A stretch of 64,000 bases of DNA from the NCBI GenBank assembly GCA_020635205.1, contig JACKAE010000002.1, positions 1,054,001 to 1,118,000 on the forward strand, in the 5' to 3' direction. Origin of the DNA: Ignavibacteria bacterium (lineage in GTDB: Bacteria > Bacteroidota > Ignavibacteria > OLB7). A model generated the notes under the pieces. That model was not told the DNA's origin. It did no database searches and was given only the letters and a program-made list of their open reading frames with translations. A program made the translations under genes and the position numbers. Below are positions 44,241 through 51,837 of this stretch, one piece after another (positions within the stretch are counted from its first letter, which is position 1; each line of letters starts with the position of its first letter).

Positions 44241-44888
44241 TTACTCGCTTAACTTTTTTTCTCGTCTCTTCTCTCTCCCTCTCATTACCAACCACCTCAC
44301 AACAAAGAAGAGAACCGCGCCCCCAAAAATGATGGAGACAACCAGTCCATACTGACGCAGAATCTCCTCTCCTTTTTGCCAGTTCTCACCTAAGAAGCTC
44401 CCAAGCCAAATCACAATGCTGTTCCAAGCGAGTGCAGATATTGTGCAGAAGAAGGTTGTCCTCTTAATCTCCAGCTCCGACATCCCCGCAAAGAAGCTAA
44501 CAACGGCTCGTGTCCCTGCCATAAATCTGTTGATGATAATTACGCCGAATCCGTATTTGTCGAACCAAGCATCAACTTTCTCAACAGATTTTTTTGTGAT
44601 GAAGGGGAACTTCGTAGAGTTGGTGAGGGCACGTCCGAAGCGGCGTCCGAGATAGAATGCTGTGATAAATCCCAACACGCTTCCTGCTGTAGAGATGAGA
44701 ATTGCAGGAACTATGTTAATTGTCCCAATACCGATTAACGTGGCTATGAACAGCATCAAGACATCGCTCGGTGAAGGGGGGAAGAGATTCTCGATATAGG
44801 TGGTGATGAACAGTGCTGTGTAAATGCCGAGAGGGGACAAGCCCTGCAACCATTCGATCAGAGACTGGATGTTGAAGGCATCAAACAT
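44241..44888 (-). CDS. DedA family membrane protein
   Basis: The 215-residue VTT/SNARE-associated-type membrane protein shows several hydrophobic segments and the family blocks GLSPLGIYTALFITTYIENLFPPSPSDVL (with the conserved E and P residues), GFITAFYLGRRFGRAL and FGVIIINRFMAGTRAVVSFFAGM (R-x-x-P/A-x-x-R type). Recent work links DedA proteins to flipping of lipid carriers and phospholipids across the inner membrane. The C-terminus is very basic. The start lies 8 bp from a dispersed AATTCAAA repeat. Confidence 0.92.
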   Translation of the reverse strand: MFDAFNIQSLIEWLQGLSPLGIYTALFITTYIENLFPPSPSDVLMLFIATLIGIGTINIVPAILISTAGSVLGFITAFYLGRRFGRALTNSTKFPFITKKSVEKVDAWFDKYGFGVIIINRFMAGTRAVVSFFAGMSELEIKRTTFFCTISALAWNSIVIWLGSFLGENWQKGEEILRQYGLVVSIIFGGAVLFFVVRWLVMRGREKRREKKLSE

Positions 44889-44896
44889 GGCTGGTC

Positions 44897-44926
44897 AATT
44901 CAAAATTCAAAATGAAAAATTCAAAG
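44897..44926. repeat. AATTCAAA dispersed repeat, copy 3
   Basis: AATTCAAAATTCAAAATG followed by AAAAATTCAAAG. It matches copies 1 and 2 over the first 16 bases and then in the AATTCAAA unit. It lies directly upstream of the dedA-like gene start. Confidence 0.8.
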
Positions 44927-45008
44927 CATCGGAGTGTGCCCAAGTAATACACAAACAGTTGGTGACGGTACTGCTGACCTCAATATGCCCTTTCAACCTA
45001 CGATAAAA

Positions 45009-45041
45009 AAAGACCGCTACCCTTTATGAGCAGCGGTCTTT
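45009..45041 (-). terminator. Terminator after rpmB
   Basis: AAAGACCGCT (45009-45018) pairs with AGCGGTCTTT (45032-45041); the left flank is a run of A (T on the minus strand), as expected for a terminator of the minus-strand rpmB gene. Confidence 0.85.
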
Positions 45042-45071
45042 ACTTGTAGTGAGAAAGAAAGATTCTCTCCC

Positions 45072-45296
45072 TTACTTTCCGTTAAGTTCTTTCATCATCG
45101 CCTTGTAGCCCTTTTTATCCAAGGTCTTCAATGCTTTAGCTGTGGCGCGGACGGTAACCCACCGACCTTCATCTTCCAGCCAGATGCGTTTCTTCTGCAA
45201 GTTCAGCAGGAAGCGGCGATTCGATACGTTGTGGGCGTGTGAAATGCTCCGCCCGAATACCGGCTTCTTTCCGGTTAGTTCGCAAACGCGTGACAT
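45072..45296 (-). CDS. rpmB: 50S ribosomal protein L28
   Basis: The 74-residue protein starts MSRVCELTGKKPVFGRSISHAHNVSNRRF, of which the first ten and the HAHN block are typical of L28, and continues with LLNLQKKRIWLEDEGRWV and VRATAKALKTLDKKG. ATG 45296 is preceded by GGGAGAAC; upstream in-frame codons to 45380 are not L28-like. L33 and other frequent partners are not adjacent. Confidence 0.95.
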   Translation of the reverse strand: MSRVCELTGKKPVFGRSISHAHNVSNRRFLLNLQKKRIWLEDEGRWVTVRATAKALKTLDKKGYKAMMKELNGK

Positions 45297-45441
45297 AATG
45301 TTCTCCCTCTTTATTGGTGTTATTTTTGTACTATCATCGCAAAGAATCACAAAGCTACAGAAATTCGGGTCGGAGGCCAAGAACCGACTCGGTGCAAACT
45401 GTAAACAAAGTTACAGGGAATAAGAGGAGATCGGGACAGTA

Positions 45442-46428
45442 ATGCAGACCCAACTACTCGAAACAACGAGCAATTTTCGAGGGGCGATTGCTCAGGCAGC
45501 GAAGTTGATTGAGGGGGGAGAACTTGTGGCTTTCCCGACGGAAACGGTTTACGGGCTTGGAGCTGATGTTACACGCTCGGACGTAGTCGAGAAGGTGTTC
45601 CGAGCAAAGGGGAGGCCGATAGATAACCCTATGATTGTTCACGTTGCAGATATTGAGGGGATGAGGGCTGCCGCTGTAGTGGATTGGCGAACGGAGAGAA
45701 TCGTCGGGGCATTCACACCCGGTCCCCTAACGTTGGTGTTGCCAGCGTTGAGTACTATTCCCGCAATTGCCCGTGCTGGGCTGCCAACAGTGGCCGTAAG
45801 AATTCCAGATCATCCAGTTGCTCTCGCTCTGCTTCAGGAGACCGGCCCTCTGGTTGCTCCGTCGGCGAACCTCTCGGGTCGCCCAAGCCCTACCACTGCG
45901 CAACATGTGTTGGATGATCTCAGTGGACGGATCGCCGCTGTTCTGGATGGTGGACCATGTCGCGTTGGGATTGAGTCAACAGTGCTCGATCTTACAACAG
46001 ATAACCCGATAATCCTACGTCCTGGAGTTATTGAACTTGAGGAAATTCGGGAGTTTCTTCTTAGAGAATCTGCAAGTGTAGCAGATGTCGATTCAGACTA
46101 TCCCTCAACAGAAATAGATGCCTTGAATTCCACCTCACCCCGCGCACCAGGAATGAAGTATCGGCACTATGCCCCCCAACTGCCGGTGCATTTGGTTTTG
46201 AGTGGTGATCTGCCATCAATAGGAACAGATACCCTTGTGTTGACAACCAACAAACACATCGAGAAGTTTGAAGGTAAACGTGTAGAGATCGTCTCGGAAT
46301 CTTCTCTCTACGAGCAGTTCCGCCGCGCAGAATCGGAAGGGCTAAGGGAGATTCTGATCTATGCTGATCTTGGAGAACTCCCCTCTGGACTTCTGAACAG
46401 GATGGAGAAGGCAGTCGCAGGGGAGTGA
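45442..46428 (+). CDS. Threonylcarbamoyl-AMP synthase (Sua5 long form)
   Basis: The protein makes threonylcarbamoyl-AMP for the t6A37 tRNA modification. The 328 residues consist of a YrdC domain (about 10-200: GGELVAFPTETVYGLGADV, VFRAKGRPIDNPMIVHVA, TPGPLTLVLP, APSANLSGRPSPTTA, GIESTVLDL) and a C-terminal Sua5 domain (about 235-328; SPRAPGMKYRHYAPQLPV is the diagnostic linker). The start gives MQTQLLETT. A lone gene in this window; tsaB, tsaD and tsaE are elsewhere. Confidence 0.93.
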   Translation: MQTQLLETTSNFRGAIAQAAKLIEGGELVAFPTETVYGLGADVTRSDVVEKVFRAKGRPIDNPMIVHVADIEGMRAAAVVDWRTERIVGAFTPGPLTLVLPALSTIPAIARAGLPTVAVRIPDHPVALALLQETGPLVAPSANLSGRPSPTTAQHVLDDLSGRIAAVLDGGPCRVGIESTVLDLTTDNPIILRPGVIELEEIREFLLRESASVADVDSDYPSTEIDALNSTSPRAPGMKYRHYAPQLPVHLVLSGDLPSIGTDTLVLTTNKHIEKFEGKRVEIVSESSLYEQFRRAESEGLREILIYADLGELPSGLLNRMEKAVAGE

Positions 46429-46562
46429 TGAGTGATCCTACCGAAATGCAGTAGTTTTAGTTCTTCCCAAGGGTTCTATTTCCTTCCTTTTGTCGGATGT
46501 TCTATCTTACGTTATCATAATTCGTTCATCTTGACTTACTCACCATCTTCTACGGTTCCCAA

Positions 46563-48050
46563 ATGAGTACACAACCGTTTTTGCTTCCAACACTTCTCAT
46601 CTCACTTATTTTCTTGAACTTTTTTGAGCTATCTGCACAACACGTGGAGTTAGATGTTCAAGCTGATAGCCTTCACTTCTCAATTACTACGGGAAGCTCA
46701 TCCGAGCCCTTTTTCTCACAACGCCTGCCGAACGACATTTTTGAAAATCGGACAACACAACTCTCTTCGATACAGACGTTTGTTACGAACTATGGAATCA
46801 TAGGGTTAAATCCTGCTCCAGGAAATGCTGGTTTTGTTTGGCCTAAGGGTTCTGGAAAAGCATACATGTTTGGTGGTGGATTTTGGTTTGGGACGAAGAA
46901 GCAGGTGAGTGGTACGAGTGCAATGAAGGAGTATACCGTACTCGGTTATAACCCTAATACTGGTCGCTCTTGGTTTGTTCCCGGACCAATCACTCAACCC
47001 TATTTGAATTCAGGGATAGACACCACCTATGAAGGTATCCTTAACAATCGCCTATACATATCAACCGATTACCGTAATGGAACTGGAATTCCCTACGATA
47101 CACACGATGTCGCTAACGGTGGTTCGGGTTGGCCAGTTTGGCACACGCAGGAGAAAGAGGAGGGGGGAAAGAATCACTACTTCGGAGATATGATTTTTCC
47201 TGTAGGAGATCGAACGCTCGACAACTGGCCGAAAGGACCAGTAATGATTAGCGATCAAGATATGGTTGCCGTTTACAAGGATACTGATTTGAGTCGATAC
47301 GAAATTGGTGAACAGGAGGCAATGGATGAGGGATACCCAATCGGTTTGCAGGTGGAGCAACGACTCTACTCGTGGGGAACTGGACCACTCAGTGATGTGT
47401 TGATTATCCGCTATGCCTTTATCAACGTCTCTAACGATACGCTCTTCGACTCATTCTTTGCTCCAGTCTATGATGTTGATATTGGTGCGGCTGGTAATGA
47501 TCGTATGAGGACAGTTATCGTCGACCCAGATGAGGATACGCTCGACCTCGGGGTGATGTGGTCGGAGTCGACAGGTGGAGATCAAGGGTACGGGTATTTG
47601 GGATTTGACTTCATACAGTCTCCGGCAGTCTACGAGGATGGAGAGAAGAAGGGATTCATCAGAAATGACAAAATCTACTTCCGGAACGAAGAGCAGCTTG
47701 GACTACACTCCTTCCGAAACTGGGTGATTGATATCGATCCCGTTACACATGAGGAGAAGTACCCGTTTATCTCAACAGAGGCCCGTGATGGTGACAATGG
47801 TGCTGGAGACAAACGGATGGCACTCTCCACTGGCCCGTTCAACATGCTGCCGGGTGATACAGCAGTTATTGCGTTGGGAATTGTCCTTGCAAATCCCCGA
47901 GGGTCTACGCCAAGTGGAGAGTGGGAGGATATGGAGAGCCTGATTGAGAAAGATCTGGCCGCGCAGAGATTCTGGGATACGTTCACCAGAACAAACAGCG
48001 TGGAAGATGCGTGGGAACGGCTGCTGATCGGTCCGCTTGACTTGCGCTAA
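46563..48050 (+). CDS. Secreted protein of unknown function
   Basis: The 495-residue protein has a signal peptide (FLLPTLLISLIFLNFFELSA, cut near QHVE). The body is rich in aromatic and Gly residues with blocks such as FVTNYGIIGLNPAP, AYMFGGGFWFGTKK, DVLIIRYAFINVSNDTLFDSFFAPVYDVDIG and HSFRNWVIDIDP, resembling surface proteins of FCB genomes that often carry a T9SS domain, but this one ends in ERLLIGPLDLR without one. No catalytic motif was seen. A hairpin terminator lies 144 bp downstream. Confidence 0.75.
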   Translation: MSTQPFLLPTLLISLIFLNFFELSAQHVELDVQADSLHFSITTGSSSEPFFSQRLPNDIFENRTTQLSSIQTFVTNYGIIGLNPAPGNAGFVWPKGSGKAYMFGGGFWFGTKKQVSGTSAMKEYTVLGYNPNTGRSWFVPGPITQPYLNSGIDTTYEGILNNRLYISTDYRNGTGIPYDTHDVANGGSGWPVWHTQEKEEGGKNHYFGDMIFPVGDRTLDNWPKGPVMISDQDMVAVYKDTDLSRYEIGEQEAMDEGYPIGLQVEQRLYSWGTGPLSDVLIIRYAFINVSNDTLFDSFFAPVYDVDIGAAGNDRMRTVIVDPDEDTLDLGVMWSESTGGDQGYGYLGFDFIQSPAVYEDGEKKGFIRNDKIYFRNEEQLGLHSFRNWVIDIDPVTHEEKYPFISTEARDGDNGAGDKRMALSTGPFNMLPGDTAVIALGIVLANPRGSTPSGEWEDMESLIEKDLAAQRFWDTFTRTNSVEDAWERLLIGPLDLR

Positions 48051-48193
48051 GGTGAGAGACTTGAAGCAATAACTTCTCCACTTACCAATCGAAGTTGGAG
48101 TTGATAGTTTAGATAGGATACGTGTCACTGGTGTTAGAATCACCACCAAGGGAAGACTATTTCTGTAGCACGTTTCTTTATAACAACTAAAGA

Positions 48194-48223
48194 GGGGAGA
48201 ATGTTCTGGTGAACGTTTTCCCC
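48194..48223 (+). terminator. Hairpin terminator between convergent genes
   Basis: GGGGAGAATGTTC (48194-48206) pairs with GAACGTTTTCCCC (48211-48223), with two wobble pairs, around TGGT, followed by TTCTCCC. It could stop transcripts of the secreted protein gene or, on the other strand, sit after the FTR gene. Confidence 0.65.
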
Positions 48224-48245
48224 TTCTCCCATTCTTCAGCGAGCC

Positions 48246-48671
48246 TTATGATGGACGTTCTCTCCGTTCGTTTTCGCGCTCTTCAGTTTTGTCGCGGAGT
48301 GGTCGTCCTTTCTCTGGAGTTGGATCTTTTACCATACCGTACATCGCTAACCCTTCGTGGTCTTCGGGTAGATACTCAGTAATTGGCAACCCTTCTTCAT
48401 TTACGAAGAGGAGACAGTGGCAGTACTTATAGATTTGCATGTCGTCGCAGGCACAAATCCAAGTGCGGTGTTGAATCTCTGCTTCTTTATCAGGATAGAA
48501 GCGGCAGGGGCAGAGTGGCCTGCCGAGCGTGTCGATGTGGTGGGCCAATCCCTTCACAACTGCCTCCGTAACGTCAGGGTTTGGGTGCTTGTACGTTCCC
48601 GATTTCCCGCAGTAAGCGTCGACAAACTTCTCCATGCGGGCTAACGATTTCTCGGAAGGATCGGCTCTCAT
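48246..48671 (-). CDS. Ferredoxin:thioredoxin reductase catalytic subunit-like
   Basis: The 141-residue protein has the FTR catalytic-chain cysteine pattern CPC-16-CAC-8-CHC (PLCPCRFYPDK, ICACDDMQIYKYCHCLLF); canonical FTR has CPC-x16-CPC-x8-CHC, so only one Pro is replaced. Known FTR passes electrons from ferredoxin through a 4Fe-4S cluster to a thioredoxin disulfide. The partner variable chain is not adjacent, as in other non-photosynthetic bacteria. ATG 48671 has GGAG six bases upstream and is preferred over the tandem ATG at 48674. A charged tail (ERENERRERPS) extends beyond the family core. Confidence 0.87.
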   Translation of the reverse strand: MRADPSEKSLARMEKFVDAYCGKSGTYKHPNPDVTEAVVKGLAHHIDTLGRPLCPCRFYPDKEAEIQHRTWICACDDMQIYKYCHCLLFVNEEGLPITEYLPEDHEGLAMYGMVKDPTPEKGRPLRDKTEERENERRERPS

Positions 48672-48936
48672 CATCTGCTCCGGTTTGGTTCAAGAGTTAC
48701 GTTCTGAAGAAAGGGAATTGCTCACTGTTCTCTCACGCTCGGCAATTCTATTAGTTGAAGAATATAAGAAGCTCTCGATGAACAGAGAGATATGTTTTTC
48801 GTCTGCTGAAAGGGAATGACAGTAGTCAGTTGGGGGGGAGGTTGCCTCTTCTGGTGAGAAGAAATTTCGGCACAATGTTTGCCTGTGTGTGGGGCACAAT
48901 CGCACTCTGCCACAACGATAACTGAAGAAAAAAAGT

Positions 48937-49503
48937 ATGCGACGCATCGCAATCGTAGGCCCTTGCGGGGCTGGAAAGTCGACTTTGGCCAGAACTTTGG
49001 GTGACCTTACTGGCTTACCAGTTTGGCACTTAGATAAAATCTGGTGGTTGCCCGGGTGGATTGAAGATACGCCTGAACGATTCGACGAGAAGCTGAGGGA
49101 CGTTGTTGATGGGGAGGAGTGGATAATCGATGGGAACTACAGCCGTACCTTCAACATCCGCCTCCCTAAGGCTGACACAGTAATCTACCTCGACTTCCCG
49201 CGCAGAATTTATTTCCGTCGCGTTCTCTGGCGTATCACGAAAGGATATGGGAAGACGCGACCTGATCTCGCTGAAAACTGTCCCGAACGTTTCGATTTGG
49301 AGTTCCTACATTTCGTCTGGAACATCCCAAAGAAATCTCGTCCTCGTACCCAACAGCTCCTTGCTGAGTATGCAAGTGAGTTTACACTCTACACATTTCG
49401 AAAGCCGAAGGAGGTTAAACAATTTCTCGAGGAGGTGAAGGGAAAGCTTCATAGCGAGAACGTAATTCAAAGCGATCAATCCTCACCAGTGCTCAATCGC
49501 TGA
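48937..49503 (+). CDS. Adenylate-kinase-like P-loop protein (FlaR/topology modulation type)
   Basis: The 188-residue P-loop kinase-like protein has Walker A GPCGAGKSTLAR near the start, then TGLPVWHLDKIWW, GEEWIIDGNYSRTF and DTVIYLDFPRRIYFRRV. This is the pattern of the poorly characterised DNA topology modulation protein FlaR family; the enzymatic substrate is unknown. The ORF is complete with a normal family length. It lies alone between an FTR gene and a small gene on the other strand. Confidence 0.85.
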   Translation: MRRIAIVGPCGAGKSTLARTLGDLTGLPVWHLDKIWWLPGWIEDTPERFDEKLRDVVDGEEWIIDGNYSRTFNIRLPKADTVIYLDFPRRIYFRRVLWRITKGYGKTRPDLAENCPERFDLEFLHFVWNIPKKSRPRTQQLLAEYASEFTLYTFRKPKEVKQFLEEVKGKLHSENVIQSDQSSPVLNR

Positions 49504-49658
49504 GGTTGATCTATGGTGAAGGATATCTGAAAGCTGACGGCGTTAACATGAACAGAGGTCCCTCTTTTTAAAAGTTGGTGCGCGACCTAAACAGTCGTGG
49601 CTACCCATACCTTGCACTCACGTACTCCCACACTCTCAACTCTATAAACTCTCCAGAC

Positions 49659-49919
49659 TTACATCCCCATCTCAACCGAAACATTGCAGTCATCGGTGGC
49701 GATGTGAATAAGCCGGTCGTCAATTGCTACGCGCATACTCTTTACATTCTCTGGAACAAGTTCTTTCGACTCTGGATTTTCGATAAAATCCATCAGCACG
49801 AGCCAGTCCTGTTGTGTCAGGGCAACTTCGGACGTGTCTCCTTCCTGCATCATCGGATAAAACTTGAGAACCTTCTCCAAGAGAGTAAGTCCTTGCTTCA
49901 AGTGTAGTGTTGGTTCCAT
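49659..49919 (-). CDS. Small hypothetical protein
   Basis: The 86-residue protein is predicted helical at its N-terminus (LHLKQGLTLLEKVLKFYPMM) and then has ordinary mixed composition (LTQQDWLVLMDFIENPE, VRVAIDDR-like SMRVAIDDRLIHIAT). No family was recognised. AAAGGA directly precedes the ATG, and codon use looks like neighbouring genes, so I consider it real but of unknown role. The stretch 49504-49658 beside it is CACTCT/AACTCT-rich and non-coding. Confidence 0.55.
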   Translation of the reverse strand: MEPTLHLKQGLTLLEKVLKFYPMMQEGDTSEVALTQQDWLVLMDFIENPESKELVPENVKSMRVAIDDRLIHIATDDCNVSVEMGM

Positions 49920-50087
49920 TCCTTTTGAATATTTGAATAATCGTGGCGCTGCTCTCTGTTAACGAAGTCCACGAAATTACGTGATGAAAAGTTGGGGGTG
50001 AGTGACGAGTTGTTGTGATGTTTGTCTGAGTTTAGTGTCTTTTTTTCTATCGTCAACCAAGTATTCATCTTCAACAAGCTACTGAAC

Positions 50088-50900
50088 ATGAAGCGCAACC
50101 TGTATTCATTTCTCATCTCTTTTTTGAACATTCTCCTCGTTCTCTTTCTCTTTTCTTGTTCTTCGAATCCAAATAATCCGGGAAATGGGTTATCAGGAAA
50201 CCTGTCTGGAAAAATCATTCTCGAAAACGGGTTTCTTCAGGAAGAAAGCGACCACAGTGGGGCGATTGTCGAAGCTGTGGGGACATCCTATCGAACAGAA
50301 TCTACAGTTGATGGTTCGTGGCGGTTAGAGAATTTACCAGCCGGAACGTATGTGATTAAGGTGAGCAAAGATGGTTATACTCACCGCAAAGTTTTTGGCT
50401 ATCAGTTCGTTGGTGGGGGAGAGGCATACTTCTATAAGACATACCTTACACGACTTCCTTCACACAGCGCAAAGAACCTGACGGCAGTAATTGAAGATAC
50501 AGTGCATCAAGATAATCATCATCCAGACTTACCCGACTCAATTCGTCAAGTTGCTCCTTACGTCCGTTTTGCGATGGATATATTGAACGCCCCAATGACA
50601 GGTGACGACATCAAGCTTCAGATGTATGTGTCGCGAAACCCGAACGTCAGTTATCGGGAGGGAGAGTATGACACTCGGAGAATATTCTATTTGCCCGGTA
50701 CGTTTACCAGTTTCTCTTTTCCAATGAACGATTACCTGAACAGGGGAGATTTCACTTCAGGGGAGAGAATCTATGTGGTCATTTATCCTGCGGCTAACGG
50801 GACACATGGGGGGGAGTACTTCGACAATGAGTTAGGACATGAAGTGGACAGTGACGTTGTGGATAATCCATCGAATGTCGTTTCAATTGTTATACCGTGA
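50088..50900 (+). CDS. Lipoprotein with carboxypeptidase-regulatory-like domain, copy 1
   Basis: The 270-residue protein has a signal peptide with lipobox LFSC (FLNILLVLFLFSCSSNPNNPG), then a domain with GKIILENGF, GTSYRTESTVDGSWRLENLPAGTYVIKVSKDGY, the beta-sandwich pattern of CarboxypepD_reg-like domains, followed by VGGGEAYFYKTYLTRLP and a distinct C-terminal half. It is paralogous to the next gene, sharing ENLPAGTYVI, SKDGY and FVGGGE. ATG 50088 (MKRNLYS) is chosen; the upstream ATG at 50022 adds a non-signal segment. Envelope location and binding role are inferred only. Confidence 0.8.
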   Translation: MKRNLYSFLISFLNILLVLFLFSCSSNPNNPGNGLSGNLSGKIILENGFLQEESDHSGAIVEAVGTSYRTESTVDGSWRLENLPAGTYVIKVSKDGYTHRKVFGYQFVGGGEAYFYKTYLTRLPSHSAKNLTAVIEDTVHQDNHHPDLPDSIRQVAPYVRFAMDILNAPMTGDDIKLQMYVSRNPNVSYREGEYDTRRIFYLPGTFTSFSFPMNDYLNRGDFTSGERIYVVIYPAANGTHGGEYFDNELGHEVDSDVVDNPSNVVSIVIP

Positions 50901-50967
50901 TCCTTACCTGGTAAACAGTCTCTTTGGGGTGTAAAGTCTTCATATTCATTACTCGACATTATCCACG

Positions 50968-51813
50968 ATGAAAACTTCGCAGCATTACTCCTATCCACTT
51001 TTGTTTGTTCTCACTCTCATTACGTTAACCACCCTCAGTTCATGTGGGAGCGACCCTTCAGATCCCGGCAATCGATTGACTGGGGTTCTCACAGGCAAAG
51101 TCATCGTGTACGACCAATACGGAAACAAAGAGCAAGACCTGAGTGGCGTAAAAGTAGAAGTTGATGGGACTTCGTATAAGGGAATTTCAGAGCAAGATGG
51201 CTATTGGCACATTGAAAATCTTCCTGCTGGTACGTATGTTATTACGATGAGCAAAGATGGGTATAGCCAGTACAAATATTATGCCTATCCATTTGTTGGT
51301 GGGGGGGAGGGCTTTCTCAACGAAACAGCCATATATCAGATACCTACGTACAAGATTGAATCGTTATGGATGGGGTATGTCGATACAACAACCAGAAGAA
51401 CTGACACCTTAGTGTATGACTCCGCAACGGGAAAGGCCTACCATGACGTAAAAGATACTCTCGTATCCGTAGAACCATACTTTGTGGCATACGGTCGTAT
51501 GAACCAACCTCCTCCCGTTAACAATTATCAGAGTCTAATTCTCTTCTCAGGCAGAAACCCAGATGTATCGAGTGCTCCGGGGAAATACGAACATTTAGAG
51601 ATACTTCGGTCTGAGTCGGAAAGCCAAGATTTTGACTTTAAACTGAATGTGACGCTCACGTACTACTCGGCTGGGGAAACTATCTACCTCAGAGCCTACC
51701 CAATAGCGTCGGCTGCCTATGGGAGTTACTACTCCAACCCCTTAACCGGAGAGCGATTCCTCCTTGGGCTAAGCGAGGAGGGATCGCAAATACTCTCGGT
51801 TGTCAAACAGTAG
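50968..51813 (+). CDS. Lipoprotein with carboxypeptidase-regulatory-like domain, copy 2
   Basis: The 281-residue protein begins MKTSQHYSYPLLFVLTL with lipobox LSSC (about 25), then SDPSDPGNRLTGVLTGKV, GTSYKGISEQDGYWHIENLP, AGTYVITMSKDGYSQYKYYAYPF and VGGGEGF. It is paralogous to the gene 67 bp upstream in its N-terminal half; the C-terminal halves differ more but both contain SGRNPDVS/SRNPNVS-type segments. The two are probably a tandem duplication with co-transcription possible. Function unknown. Confidence 0.8.
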   Translation: MKTSQHYSYPLLFVLTLITLTTLSSCGSDPSDPGNRLTGVLTGKVIVYDQYGNKEQDLSGVKVEVDGTSYKGISEQDGYWHIENLPAGTYVITMSKDGYSQYKYYAYPFVGGGEGFLNETAIYQIPTYKIESLWMGYVDTTTRRTDTLVYDSATGKAYHDVKDTLVSVEPYFVAYGRMNQPPPVNNYQSLILFSGRNPDVSSAPGKYEHLEILRSESESQDFDFKLNVTLTYYSAGETIYLRAYPIASAAYGSYYSNPLTGERFLLGLSEEGSQILSVVKQ

Positions 51814-51837
51814 TATGTCTTCGCGAACTATTCATAA

